Origin: an uncultured Clostridia bacterium
GTDB taxonomy: Bacteria; Bacillota; Clostridia; Oscillospirales; Ruminococcaceae
Length of the DNA: 64,000 nt
Direction of reading: 5' to 3'
NCBI GenBank assembly: GCA_945876755.1
Contig: CAMCPM010000003.1
Span: forward strand, 100,518 to 164,517
Shown: in pieces, positions 1-8,169 of the stretch
Layout of the letters: every line of letters begins with the position of its first letter
Numbering within the stretch: position 1 is the stretch's first letter
The notes under the pieces: model-generated
Seen by the model: only the letters and a program-made list of their open reading frames with translations
The model's database searches: none
Told to the model about the DNA's origin: nothing
Translations under genes and position numbers: made by a program

Positions 1-32
1 AACCCGAAATATTTTTGAGGAGGCATGATATT

Positions 33-236
33 ATGACACTGGGTCAAAACATCCGCAGTAAGCGGCTGGAATATGACATAGAGCAGCAGGAGCTTGCGAA
101 GCGTATCGGAGTAAACAAAGCAACGTTATGTAGCATCGAATCCGGCGTAAAAGTCCCGTCGGTAGCCGTATTGGTAAGCATAGCCGATGTGCTGCACTGT
201 TCCGTAGATGAGCTGCTCGGAAGAAAGGTAAGCTGA
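33..236 (+). CDS. XRE-family HTH regulator of the prophage
   Basis: A 67-residue protein that is almost entirely one helix-turn-helix domain of the Cro/cI type, with the usual QQELAKRIGVNKATLCSIE recognition region and a C-terminal LLGRK. The ATG at 33 is chosen because GAGGAGG lies 9 bases upstream; a longer TTG frame from 15 would start inside that site. It is the first gene seen in the prophage and precedes the transposase on the same strand, so it may be a Ner/Cro-like regulator of early transcription. A divergent main repressor, if any, would lie outside the window. Confidence 0.8.
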   Translation: MTLGQNIRSKRLEYDIEQQELAKRIGVNKATLCSIESGVKVPSVAVLVSIADVLHCSVDELLGRKVS

Positions 237-292
237 TGAGAATGTCGGAACGCAGCTTCGGCTGCTCGAAAAAATACAAGGAGGAAAATATT

Positions 293-577
293 ATGTACTA
301 CAAAACCAATATGACTGCCGTACCCGTGGAGGTACATTCAAAAGTTTGTGACCTGCTCCAGCGTGATGACCGCGATCTTGTACACATTGCCTATGATTCC
401 ATGCTTGAGGGTGATAATACGATTTTTGTATTGATTGCCCGTGAGGAAGAACCGATAGACGAAAAGTGTTACTCCGTTCATTGCTATAATTCCGTAGAAA
501 AAAAGCTTTTCCGCGGCTCATACAGCCTTACATATCCGGAAGCGATTATTGTTATGGGAAATATCATCAAAGAATAG
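293..577 (+). CDS. Hypothetical early prophage protein
   Basis: A 94-residue soluble protein with no motif I recognise. The start is the ATG at 293 (MYYKTN), preceded by AGGAGG at 280-285. It lies 56 bases after the regulator and is followed by a small perfect hairpin (ACGGGC-GCAA-GCCCGT, about 585-600) before the next gene. The position between regulator and transposase is where Mu-like phages keep short early genes, often regulators, but nothing in the sequence gives a function. Confidence 0.65.
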   Translation: MYYKTNMTAVPVEVHSKVCDLLQRDDRDLVHIAYDSMLEGDNTIFVLIAREEEPIDEKCYSVHCYNSVEKKLFRGSYSLTYPEAIIVMGNIIKE

Positions 578-657
578 CCGAAACGGGCGCAAGCCCGTCT
601 GTCGGGGACGGTCTCCCGGCACTGATGATGGCAGACCACAAAGGACGGTGAAAACCA

Positions 658-870
658 TTGAAAATAGAACAGTTTAAGGCTCAGATGCTGACATATGCCC
701 TCGGAGCAGGTAAAGCTCTTTGCGAAATTTCGCAGATAGCCGAGGAAGAAGGCATAAAATTAGAGCCGGAACAGGTCAGGAAGAATGCAGCAACCATTCT
801 TGTGATCCTGACCGAAACGATCGAATTCTTGAAAGCGTTCGATAAAAACAATTGTTCTGACTCTGATTAA
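658..870 (+). CDS. Hypothetical small early prophage protein
   Basis: A 70-residue, mostly helical protein starting at a TTG (MKIEQF) with a weak AAGGA site upstream. It is predicted to form two or three helices with an acidic C-terminus. It sits directly before the transposase. No family recognised; the unusual start codon and modest ribosome site make the exact start uncertain. Confidence 0.55.
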   Translation: MKIEQFKAQMLTYALGAGKALCEISQIAEEEGIKLEPEQVRKNAATILVILTETIEFLKAFDKNNCSDSD

Positions 871-934
871 TAGTATATCAGAGGTGGAGCAAAAATGCAA
901 GCCTTTTTCCAAAAAATTTTAAGGAGGTGCGGAA

Positions 935-2914
935 ATGGAATATTTAACCGTCAAAGAAGTGGCGGAATTGAAAGGGTGCAGTGAAAGATACATACAAAAT
1001 TGTATATCTAAAGGCAAACTGGAAGCTAAGGAAGAATTGAATTCTAAAGGTAAAACAAAATTCTATATTCCAGTTTCCGCCCTCCCGGAAGAACTCAAGG
1101 CGAGGTATTATAAGCAGAAGCAGCAGGAGATTGGTCTGCTGCCGGAGCTTAAAAAAGAGCCTTTAGAACAGCGTTCTAAGGCTGTTAAAAAGCCTGTTGT
1201 AAAGAAGAATTTGGACGAATACACAGCCGCACAGCGTGAAGAGATTGCATTTTGGTGCGATACCCTTAAAGAATGGCAGGCTGCACGTTCCAAGTTCAAA
1301 AACAAAACCGAAGCGGATCCGCTGTTTTGCGCGAAGGTAAAGCTCGAGCATCCCGACATTGACATAAGCCCGGATATTTTATACCGCAAATATGCGGCGT
1401 ACCGGGAAAACGACCTTGACGGTCTGGTTGACAAGCGTGGCGGATGGAACAAGGATAAATGCAGCATTGACCCGGAGGTATTTAGCATATTTACAAGCTA
1501 CTACCTTAATACACACAAGCTTACCGTTGAAAACTGTTACAATAAAACAATTGCGGTATGCAGGGAATATTATCCCGAGCTTGTAGACGGGATCCCGTGT
1601 TCGAGAACGTTCAGGCGGCACGCAGATAAAATTCCTGCCGCAATTGTGGACTATGCAAGAGAGGGAAACAAAGCATTTTTGGATAAGTATTTGGAGTACG
1701 TTGAGCGAGACATGAAGAGCCTTAAATGCAATGATATCTGGATTGCCGATAACCACACGCTGGATTTCTTCTCGCTTTCCGATGATGGCGAAGTACATAG
1801 AGCGTCTATAACCACGTTTCAAGACGCGAAAAGCGGCATAGTTGTTGCGGCAGAACTTTGCGACCATCCTAATTCCGATACGACAAGACTTGCACTGCGT
1901 TCCGCTATTCTTCAGGGATTCGGTATTCCGATAGGTGTGTATTTCGATAACGGCTCCGAGTTCCTTGCAAGCGATATTGCCGGACGCGGACACCGTAAAA
2001 AAAGCAGCTGGCAAAAAGAAGATCACCCCGTTCAGATTTTGTCATTGCTGGGGATAAAAATGACGAACGCTATTCCCAAGAATGCAAAGGCAAAACCTAT
2101 TGAAAGATTTTTCTACACCTTCAAGGAACATTATTCAAAATCCATTGAAAGCTACTGCGGCGGTAAACCGTCGGAACGCCCCGAAGAATGCAAGCAGCTT
2201 GTAAAGGATCGTAAGCTGATCACCGATGCGGAGATCCGTGAAATTCTTCCCGTATTTATCCGCGGACATAACAGCGAGCTTTACGGCGGCAAGGAAAAAG
2301 AATACAAGAATATGAGGCGCATTGATGTTTGGAACGAGGCTGTTCGTTCCGGAGATATTGAATTCCGTACTACTGATGAAAGCAATCTTAATCTGCTTCT
2401 CCGTCGTACAACAAGGGTACAGAAAATCAAGCGTAACGGCGTATTTATCGAATGGGCAGGAAGAAAAATTTGGTATAAGGACGATACAACAGTATTCCAT
2501 ATCAATGAAGAGGTGTACGTGCGTTTTGACCCTGTAGATTTGAGCGAGGTAAAGGTCTATGCCAAGGAAACGGACAAACTGCTGTATACATATCCTTGTG
2601 CAGAATATCTTAATCTACCATTCATCGGTGCTGAGCAAGAAGATATACAGACGTTTATGCGGAGTCAGGCTCAGACGAGAAAAGCTGTCAAAAGGCAGCT
2701 TGACGAATACACCAAATTTGACGCAGTATCTCTTCTTAAGGCGGAACTGCTCAGAGCCGAGCAGAATTCAAAGGATTACGAAATTGCAAAGCCCGAATCG
2801 TTTACTCCCGTTATTGCCAATGAAATGGAAGCAAGCAACATGAATATAACTAAAATTGAATTTGCGGACTTGAAACGGCTTAATGATGTCCGTGAAAAAT
2901 CGAAAGGAGCATGA
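935..2914 (+). CDS. Mu-type DDE transposase (MuA homologue)
   Basis: This 659-residue protein should cut and join the prophage ends during integration and replicative transposition. It starts with a MerR/excisionase-like winged helix (LTVKEVAELKGCSERYIQ), then end-binding helices. The RNase-H catalytic core follows, with the DDE triad readable as Asp272 (in IWIADNHTL), Asp338 (in GVYFDNGSEF) and Glu390 (in KAKPIERFF). This spacing is very close to MuA (269, 336, 392). The C-terminal third is the beta-barrel and MuB-interaction region. Length matches MuA (663 residues). The start at 935 has AAGGAGG 8-9 bases upstream. Its stop is close-packed with the MuB-like gene. Confidence 0.95.
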   Translation: MEYLTVKEVAELKGCSERYIQNCISKGKLEAKEELNSKGKTKFYIPVSALPEELKARYYKQKQQEIGLLPELKKEPLEQRSKAVKKPVVKKNLDEYTAAQREEIAFWCDTLKEWQAARSKFKNKTEADPLFCAKVKLEHPDIDISPDILYRKYAAYRENDLDGLVDKRGGWNKDKCSIDPEVFSIFTSYYLNTHKLTVENCYNKTIAVCREYYPELVDGIPCSRTFRRHADKIPAAIVDYAREGNKAFLDKYLEYVERDMKSLKCNDIWIADNHTLDFFSLSDDGEVHRASITTFQDAKSGIVVAAELCDHPNSDTTRLALRSAILQGFGIPIGVYFDNGSEFLASDIAGRGHRKKSSWQKEDHPVQILSLLGIKMTNAIPKNAKAKPIERFFYTFKEHYSKSIESYCGGKPSERPEECKQLVKDRKLITDAEIREILPVFIRGHNSELYGGKEKEYKNMRRIDVWNEAVRSGDIEFRTTDESNLNLLLRRTTRVQKIKRNGVFIEWAGRKIWYKDDTTVFHINEEVYVRFDPVDLSEVKVYAKETDKLLYTYPCAEYLNLPFIGAEQEDIQTFMRSQAQTRKAVKRQLDEYTKFDAVSLLKAELLRAEQNSKDYEIAKPESFTPVIANEMEASNMNITKIEFADLKRLNDVREKSKGA

Positions 2915-2919
2915 TTTTT

Positions 2920-4089
2920 ATGAGCGTAGACATGGAAAAATTGCGAGCAGGTTACTCCGAACTGGAGAATGAATTCGGCAAAGAAGGTGCGCCAATCATT
3001 GTAGGAATAATGCCTAAATTTGTTGACGAGGCATTGAACTCTGAAAATAAATACACTACTACGATATCTGAATTTTTGAAAAACAGAGCGACGGCGTATG
3101 ATTTTTATTCTGAAGAACAGTGCGAACTGTTTCACAAGCTGGAACATTTTATTGTAGAAAGCGGAAGCGCAGGAAAAGCTGCAAAAAAATTAGGAATGTG
3201 CAACAGCACCATTTCGGATATACGAAACTGCAAATACAGAGGCGATGTTCAGAAATTTTTTGCGGACATTTTAAGCTATTTTACTCTGCAGAAAGAAAAA
3301 AAAGAAACTAAAATCTATAAGGGCACGGATTATGTTCCAACATCTGTTTCTGAGTATATATATCAGGTAATACGCGGCGTACATATTGCCGGGGAATGTG
3401 AAATAATTACAGGCGACACGGGCGTTGGAAAGTCAAGAACTATAAGTAAATATGCTTCTGATTATCCCGAGAATACAATTGTTGTAACTCCTACATACGC
3501 CGACAGCTCGGTAATCGGAATCATGAAGCTTATAGCTTCGCAGCTCGGAATTGGCGGACTTAACCGTCTGCATGACCTTAACGCTGCAGTTCTTAATCGG
3601 CTGCACGACGGAATGCTGATAATCATCGACGAAGCACAACACCTTAAATTTCCTGCAATCGACCATTTGAGAAGTATATCTGATATTTTTACCGACAAAG
3701 GCGAAACAATGGGAGTTTGTTTTGTGGGTAATCCATCATTCATGAGACATTTTGACGAAAAGAAAATCCCGGTAACAGGACAGGTTTTTAACCGTGCAAA
3801 TCTCCGTCCTTACATAAAATCCACAGATATTAAGCTTGAGGACATAAAGCTTTTGTTTCCGGAGCTTGCTGATGAGAATAGAAATGCTGAAATAAAGTTT
3901 TTGTATGCAATTGCACAGACCAACGGCGAGGGCATACGCCGTGCGATGAATTTTTACAGAACAGCGTACAACATGGACGGCGGTAATGTAAGTATAGAGC
4001 GCCTTGCAGAGCTTGCGCAGATGGGTAATCTCAGACTGCCGAACATAGGCAGTCTGATTAAGCGGCTCAGAGAGGAGGCAGCAGCATGA
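2920..4089 (+). CDS. MuB-type transposition target ATPase
   Basis: A 389-residue AAA+ ATPase that in Mu binds target DNA, delivers the transposase to it and gives target immunity. The N-terminal part carries a helix-turn-helix-like segment (AAKKLGMCNSTISDIRN). A Walker A motif GDTGVGKS follows at roughly residues 166-175 and a Walker B motif MLIIIDEAQH near 231-240. The start at 2920 is preferred over an ATG at 2911 because AGGAG at 2905-2909 is properly spaced only for the former. It directly follows the transposase, as in Mu. Confidence 0.92.
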   Translation: MSVDMEKLRAGYSELENEFGKEGAPIIVGIMPKFVDEALNSENKYTTTISEFLKNRATAYDFYSEEQCELFHKLEHFIVESGSAGKAAKKLGMCNSTISDIRNCKYRGDVQKFFADILSYFTLQKEKKETKIYKGTDYVPTSVSEYIYQVIRGVHIAGECEIITGDTGVGKSRTISKYASDYPENTIVVTPTYADSSVIGIMKLIASQLGIGGLNRLHDLNAAVLNRLHDGMLIIIDEAQHLKFPAIDHLRSISDIFTDKGETMGVCFVGNPSFMRHFDEKKIPVTGQVFNRANLRPYIKSTDIKLEDIKLLFPELADENRNAEIKFLYAIAQTNGEGIRRAMNFYRTAYNMDGGNVSIERLAELAQMGNLRLPNIGSLIKRLREEAAA

Positions 4090-4259
4090 AGCACAGACCA
4101 ACGCGCCCCACAAGGCGGCAAAAAGAGGAGATAGACCGCATAAGACTTGACCCTGATGACTGGCTTGTATGCTGTGAGACGGAGCATACCATTACCCTAT
4201 ACAACAAATATACCGGGAAAACCGTTACCAAAGTAAAAAAGGAGCGTAAAAAATTATGA
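4086..4259 (+). CDS. Hypothetical 57-residue prophage protein
   Basis: A short, very basic N-terminus (MKHRPTRPTRRQKEE) is followed by a compact C-terminal part with a Cys-Cys pair. It overlaps the end of the MuB-like gene by four bases (ATG inside GCAGCATGA) and overlaps the next gene by an ATGA. A ribosome site, AGAGGAGG, lies in the end of the MuB-like gene. The tight overlaps on both sides are the main evidence that it is translated. No function recognised. Confidence 0.6.
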   Translation: MKHRPTRPTRRQKEEIDRIRLDPDDWLVCCETEHTITLYNKYTGKTVTKVKKERKKL

Positions 4260-4435
4260 AATTCAAAGTAAATCTGAGGATCGAAACAAACTCCGGCGTT
4301 ATCGCCGACATTTACACGGTATCAGCCGGAAACATCAAAGCAGCGGAAAACATTGCCGCTGCCAAAGCAATGGACAGGCTCGGTCGTGACAATGTCACCG
4401 AGATCTCCGTGCAGGAGGTGACCCGTTGTGCGTAA
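4256..4435 (+). CDS. Hypothetical 59-residue prophage protein
   Basis: Starts in the ATGA overlap with the gene before it, with GGAGCG upstream, and ends inside the next gene, which starts at GTG 4428. The protein begins MKFKVNLRIET and looks like a small alpha/beta domain. It is known here only by its place in a chain of overlapping early prophage genes. Confidence 0.6.
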   Translation: MKFKVNLRIETNSGVIADIYTVSAGNIKAAENIAAAKAMDRLGRDNVTEISVQEVTRCA

Positions 4436-4625
4436 AACTGATAAAATCGTCCGCAGCGTGATATTAATGCTGCTTGGTGCAATGATATACGGATTTCTCG
4501 GCGCGGCTGCAGAGGCATACGGCAGCCGCAGTCCCGGAAACGTCGGCGGCGAAATATTAGTCCTGCCGATGATAGCAGGTCTTATATGGCTCGGCTGGCA
4601 GCTTAGGGGCAAATGCCATAAATAA
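4428..4625 (+). CDS. Small two-helix membrane protein of the prophage
   Basis: A 65-residue protein from a GTG start with GGAGGTG upstream, overlapping the previous gene by eight bases. Two hydrophobic segments are visible (about residues 9-28 and 43-59), separated by a Gly/Ser-rich loop, with a basic C-terminus. It could be an early membrane protein such as a superinfection-exclusion factor, but nothing specific supports that. Confidence 0.6.
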   Translation: MRKTDKIVRSVILMLLGAMIYGFLGAAAEAYGSRSPGNVGGEILVLPMIAGLIWLGWQLRGKCHK

Positions 4626-4745
4626 CAGCACAGTGCAGGTACAGCCTGCACGTCTTAATGCGGCTCGGCACGCGCCGAACGGTGACAAGCCCGTGAAAAC
4701 GCAGAGTCAAGACAAAAGCTAATGTTTTAAGGAGGTATAGATATT

Positions 4746-5003
4746 ATGGCATTGATCAAGTACAAAAAGCTTTCCAAGGCAAGGGGCATTACCGTCCCCA
4801 AGGATCTTGCAGCTAACCTCGGAATTTTTGCCGGGGCTGCGGTCGATCTTGTGGAGCGCGAGGACGGTATCCTGCTCCGCAAGCACGTCCCGACCTGTGT
4901 ATTTTGCGGCTCTATTGAGTCGGTAGACACGGTCAAGGGCAAAGAAATCTGCGCAAAGTGCGCCTGCGAAATGAGAGAGGAGATAAACAGCAAGTATGCT
5001 TAA
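4746..5003 (+). CDS. AbrB/SpoVT-like DNA-binding protein with zinc ribbon
   Basis: An 85-residue protein. The first half has the swapped-hairpin AbrB signature (KARGITVPKDLAANLGIFAGAAVDLVERE...ILLRK). The second half has two Cys-x2-Cys pairs (CVFCGS and CAKCAC) that should bind one zinc. This recalls the SpoVT/AbrB regulators of sporulating Firmicutes with a ribbon added. The start has TAAGGAGG nine bases upstream. It overlaps the next gene by eight bases. It is probably a transcription regulator of phage or host genes; the target is unknown. Confidence 0.7.
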   Translation: MALIKYKKLSKARGITVPKDLAANLGIFAGAAVDLVEREDGILLRKHVPTCVFCGSIESVDTVKGKEICAKCACEMREEINSKYA

Positions 5004-5646
5004 TCCCGAAGAAATCGCGAAAAAGGTCGACCGCATGGCAGAAATCAAGAAGCAGATAACAGACTTAAGCGCCGAATCGGATGAAATCGAAGCGGAGCTG
5101 CTGAAGCAATTTGAAGCTGATGTTGTGGATACAAAGTACCGCACGGTAAAATACTGCGGAGAAAATGCAAAGGTAACCGCTGCATACTCCGACTCGGTTA
5201 AGATGATTTATCCGTCGGTGCTTAAAACTATCTTTGGTGCGGCATACAAGGACATAGTAACCGAAGAAGTCAGCTACAAGCTGTCCGCCAACGCAAAGAG
5301 ACTGCTGGCGGCTCTGTACAAAAAAGAGTATATGCGTGGGTCGACCGTAGAGGATTGTCTTAGTCGCATTGCTCCCGATGACAAGGCGCTTAAAGCCATG
5401 CGTAAGGTTGTTAAGGGCAAGAATTTTGAGAAGGATAAAAACAACCTCATAAAGCTCGGAAAAATAAGCGAGGAGCTGGCATCCGATTACGCTTACATGA
5501 TTTCAGAAGCTGCAGCGTGGCAGGAGTTTGAAAAACTCCTCTCTGTCAGCGGCGGCATTTCAGAGGAGCGTATCGCCGAAGTGCTGGAGTACATAAACGC
5601 GGCGATCACCGTGGAAGAAACCCCGAAAATTACAATCAGCGAATAA
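4996..5646 (+). CDS. Hypothetical prophage protein with coiled-coil start
   Basis: A 216-residue soluble protein with an N-terminal coiled coil (about residues 5-37, RMAEIKKQITDLSAESDEIE) and a mostly helical remainder. It is translationally coupled to the AbrB-like gene. In Mu this region holds the DNA-end protector Gam, whose family also starts with long helices, but I cannot see a convincing Gam match and leave the function open. A small hairpin (AAGGCAGGA-GCAG-TCCTGCCTT, about 5650-5673) follows it. Confidence 0.6.
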   Translation: MLNPEEIAKKVDRMAEIKKQITDLSAESDEIEAELLKQFEADVVDTKYRTVKYCGENAKVTAAYSDSVKMIYPSVLKTIFGAAYKDIVTEEVSYKLSANAKRLLAALYKKEYMRGSTVEDCLSRIAPDDKALKAMRKVVKGKNFEKDKNNLIKLGKISEELASDYAYMISEAAAWQEFEKLLSVSGGISEERIAEVLEYINAAITVEETPKITISE

Positions 5647-5692
5647 CGGCAAGGCAGGAGCAGTCCTGCCTTAGCTGTAGATGGAGGTTAAA

Positions 5693-5926
5693 ATGATTAA
5701 TTTTTCGATTGTTTTTTATTTTGAAATAAAGGATGCTGATATATATGGAGGTAAGGGGTCAACTGGATATATGTCAACATCAATAGACGGATTACACAGT
5801 ATTGATGATGTTACTGACCAGCAAATTATTAATTACAAAATTTGTATAGCTAAAACGCTTGGCTTTGATGCGGAAAAAATGCGTTTTATTACCAAAAACG
5901 AATACGAAGCGAATACAGAGGATTGA
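5693..5926 (+). CDS. Hypothetical 77-residue prophage protein
   Basis: Starts at ATG 5693 (MINFSIVFYFE) with GGAGG five bases upstream. Base composition is clearly more AT-rich than the genes on either side, which suggests a separate origin. The protein is acidic and probably a small alpha/beta fold. No family recognised. Confidence 0.55.
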   Translation: MINFSIVFYFEIKDADIYGGKGSTGYMSTSIDGLHSIDDVTDQQIINYKICIAKTLGFDAEKMRFITKNEYEANTED

Positions 5927-5931
5927 TGCCT

Positions 5932-6429
5932 ATGGATATGCAGGAATTTGTGCAGGGTTGTATGGAATGTGACCCGAGGTCAGACCCCGACCGAGCCTAT
6001 GAGCTGCTCAGAGCAGGAGCAGAGCTGGGAAAGGCAATCCTTAAACAAAGAGAAAAATCCAAGGCAGCTATACCCTATCAGCAGATCGCGGACGCGTACA
6101 ATGTTTCCTGCGGAAAGGTGCTTCCAAGGGTTACGAAGCTGACCGACAAGCGTAAACGGGCTATACGGACGTGTATGGCGCAGGGATTTACTGCCGAGGA
6201 TTTATATACTGCGTTTAATCGGGCGGCATCTACGCCGTTTTTGACGGGCAAAAACGAGCGAGGATGGACGGCAAATTTTGATTTTATCATAAAGCCGGAT
6301 AACCTGCAAAAGATCCTTGAGGGCGCTTATGGTTCTGCTGCTCCTGCTGCCCCTGCAGAGGATCACTCATATAATTTGGATTTGCTCGTATCCCACGCTA
6401 TCAAGATTTGTTTTCGTGTGAAAATGTAA
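5932..6429 (+). CDS. DnaD-tail-like phage replication-associated protein
   Basis: A 165-residue protein. The middle and C-terminal part (RKRAIRTCMAQGFTAED...ASTPFLTGKNERGWTANF) matches the conserved tail found after DnaD-like or helix-turn-helix domains in phage replication proteins, including the typical FLxGKNxRGWxAxFD motif. Its first part may be a winged helix (IPYQQIADAYNVSCGKVLPRV). ATG 5932 is preferred over 5926 because AGAGGA at 5917-5922 is nine bases away. An intrinsic-terminator-like hairpin follows it. Confidence 0.65.
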   Translation: MDMQEFVQGCMECDPRSDPDRAYELLRAGAELGKAILKQREKSKAAIPYQQIADAYNVSCGKVLPRVTKLTDKRKRAIRTCMAQGFTAEDLYTAFNRAASTPFLTGKNERGWTANFDFIIKPDNLQKILEGAYGSAAPAAPAEDHSYNLDLLVSHAIKICFRVKM

Positions 6430-6443
6430 ATGATAGCATTAAT

Positions 6444-6485
6444 AATGTACAATTAAGCTGTAAAAAGCTTGATTGTACATTTTTA
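6444..6485 (+). terminator. Terminator-like hairpin between early and late blocks
   Basis: The 10-bp arms AATGTACAAT and ATTGTACATT enclose an inner AAGCT/AGCTT stem, and a T-rich tract follows. It lies in the gap between the DnaD-tail gene and the gp25-like gene, so it could end early transcription. Confidence 0.65.
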
Positions 6486-6500
6486 TTTGGGGGTGCGGAA

Positions 6501-6779
6501 ATGGAATTTACCGATATTGTAATGACGATCATTACCGCTTTGCTCGGTATTATCGGATTTTTTGTAAAAAAAGCATTTGACAGTCTTGACAGCAAGGCGA
6601 CAAAAACGGAACTCGAAGAAGCTAAAAAGGATATCGAATCCAACAAAACGGCAATCGGTAAAATCAAGGATAACTACCTGACAAAAGAGGATTTTTTTAG
6701 GGAGCAGACCAAGACCGAAAAAAAACTTGACGAAATGCTTAAAATATTGATGGATATGAACAGAGGAGGAAGAACATGA
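6501..6779 (+). CDS. Membrane-anchored coiled-coil protein (Mu gp25/DUF2730-like position)
   Basis: A 92-residue protein with one N-terminal membrane helix (about residues 4-22) followed by a charged coiled coil (DSKATKTELEEAKKDIESNK). The form and the place, immediately before gp26- and gp27-like genes, match the DUF2730 proteins of Mu-like phages. That family assignment rests mainly on layout and gene order. The start at 6501 follows GGGGGTGCGG; longer frames upstream run through the terminator hairpin and are unlikely. It overlaps the next gene by four bases. Confidence 0.6.
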   Translation: MEFTDIVMTIITALLGIIGFFVKKAFDSLDSKATKTELEEAKKDIESNKTAIGKIKDNYLTKEDFFREQTKTEKKLDEMLKILMDMNRGGRT

Positions 6780-7099
6780 ACCCTGAGAATATGATAAAAA
6801 AGGCTCGCGCTGCTAATTTTGTAAACAACAACGGCAAGGTGCTGCGCGGCGTTAATATGCTGAGGATCGATTTTAATAAGCTGTCCTCTATCCGTGCTGC
6901 ACTTGGCTTTGATGCGGATGATTTTGCCGACAGCATCAATTATCTGATTGAGTCGGGATATATCCGCATAAGGCACTGTGATACGCAAAAAGCCGTTGAG
7001 CTTGCGGATTACCCTATGGATGAGATTGAGGGTAAGCTTACGCAAAAGGGCATACAGCTGCTTGCAGGCGCTATCGACGACCCGTGCATTACCGTTTAA
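6776..7099 (+). CDS. Mu gp26-like winged-helix-type protein
   Basis: A 107-residue protein overlapping the gene before it (ATGA). The pattern (FADSINYLIESGYIRIR...KLTQKGIQLLAG) is that of a winged-helix domain such as is seen in the gp26-type proteins that precede gp27 in Mu-like phages. Function in Mu is unclear. Confidence in the family is moderate and based on gene order and the LTxKGIxLL ending. Confidence 0.55.
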   Translation: MNPENMIKKARAANFVNNNGKVLRGVNMLRIDFNKLSSIRAALGFDADDFADSINYLIESGYIRIRHCDTQKAVELADYPMDEIEGKLTQKGIQLLAGAIDDPCITV

Positions 7100-7111
7100 G
7101 GCGGTGAGGAT

Positions 7112-7678
7112 ATGGGAAGAAGGAGAAATCGCAAGCACTCAAAAATTGATTTGCTTGATCCGGCAGTTAAGTCGGAAATTGAGTCCATGATCTTATCGGC
7201 AGAATTTACTTACCGCGATATAGTGGATTACATACGGGACAGCACCGGGGAGATGATCTCACAGGCGTCGGTTTGCAGATACGCAAAAGGGCTGTGTGAG
7301 TCGCTTGAAAGCATACGCTTTGCGCAGGAGACGTTTAGAGCAGTTAATGACGAGCTTAACCGCAACCCCAACATGGACACAACCGAGGGCATCATACAGA
7401 TCTTATCCCATATGCTGCTTACCAACATACAGCAGCTCTCTGAGGAGGACTTTAAGGGTGTTGACCCGTTAAAACTCCTCAAGCAGGCATCCGACCTTGT
7501 TAGGACTGCAGCATATAAGCGCAATCTTGATATCAAAAACAAGGAGCTTACCGAGATGGGATTTGACGCGGTTAAGGATAAGGTATTTACCGCTATGGCA
7601 AAGGACGATCCGGAGCTGTATGCACGGTTTGCAGAGTTTATCAATGCCAAGGCTAAGGGCGGAGGCGATATACCGTGA
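7112..7678 (+). CDS. Mu gp27-like protein (DUF3486)
   Basis: A 188-residue protein that starts with a basic segment (MGRRRNRKHSKIDLL) and a helix-turn-helix-like region (FTYRDIVDYI...ISQASVCRYA). The MGRRR-x-S-K-ID-LP-style start is characteristic of the DUF3486 family next to the Mu-like terminase. It may help DNA packaging, but the role is not established. A GCGGTGAGG site precedes the ATG. Its stop overlaps the GTG start of the NusG-like gene. Confidence 0.75.
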   Translation: MGRRRNRKHSKIDLLDPAVKSEIESMILSAEFTYRDIVDYIRDSTGEMISQASVCRYAKGLCESLESIRFAQETFRAVNDELNRNPNMDTTEGIIQILSHMLLTNIQQLSEEDFKGVDPLKLLKQASDLVRTAAYKRNLDIKNKELTEMGFDAVKDKVFTAMAKDDPELYARFAEFINAKAKGGGDIP

Positions 7679-8169
7679 TTTATGTATTACAGGTGCAGAC
7701 AGGCAAGGAGCTTGATGTTTCCGCCGCCCTCAGGCGTGAGGATATCCGGGCGGACGTACCCCGGGAAAGACTCCTCATCCGCAAAAACGGTCTTTGGAGC
7801 AAGATGATAAAGCTGCTGTTCCCCGGTTATGTCTTTACGGACGTTGATTACAGTGCGGAGATGTTTCACAAGATAAAACCCGTCCCGGGTGTGATACGTT
7901 TTTTAGGCGAGCCTACTCCGCTCCCTGAGCATGAGGCGGACATGATACGCTGGTTATCTAACGGCGGCGAGATCATAGAGACGTCGCTCATCAGGACGGA
8001 CATCGACGGTAACGTGATCGGGTATGAGGGATTTTTGACAGGCAATGAGGACAAAATCAAGCGCATAAACCTGCGGCAAAAAAAAGTTTCCGTTGAAGTA
8101 AAGTTCGGCGGAAAGACACATCGGGCAAACTTGGGAATTGAATTCCCGGAAGATACAAAATCGGAATAA
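7675..8169 (+). CDS. NusG-family processive antiterminator (LoaP/RfaH-like paralogue)
   Basis: A 164-residue protein with a NusG N-terminal domain: VLQVQTGKE start, LLFPGYVFTDV core and PGVIRFLG ending near residue 83. A KOW-type C-terminal segment (EGFLTGNEDKIKRINLRQKKVSVEV) follows. NusG paralogues of this type ride RNA polymerase and suppress termination in one operon. It starts at GTG 7675, overlapping the gp27-like stop, with GGAGG nine bases upstream. It lies just before a 263-base untranslated leader with hairpins and the terminase genes, so it probably controls late transcription. No Mor/C activator gene, which does that job in Mu, is visible in the window. Confidence 0.85.
   Translation: MIYVLQVQTGKELDVSAALRREDIRADVPRERLLIRKNGLWSKMIKLLFPGYVFTDVDYSAEMFHKIKPVPGVIRFLGEPTPLPEHEADMIRWLSNGGEIIETSLIRTDIDGNVIGYEGFLTGNEDKIKRINLRQKKVSVEVKFGGKTHRANLGIEFPEDTKSE

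Noticed and set aside
4996..5646. Mu Gam (DNA-end protector) assignment
   Set aside because: Only gene position and an N-terminal coiled coil agree; no Gam motif could be recognised, so it is left as hypothetical.
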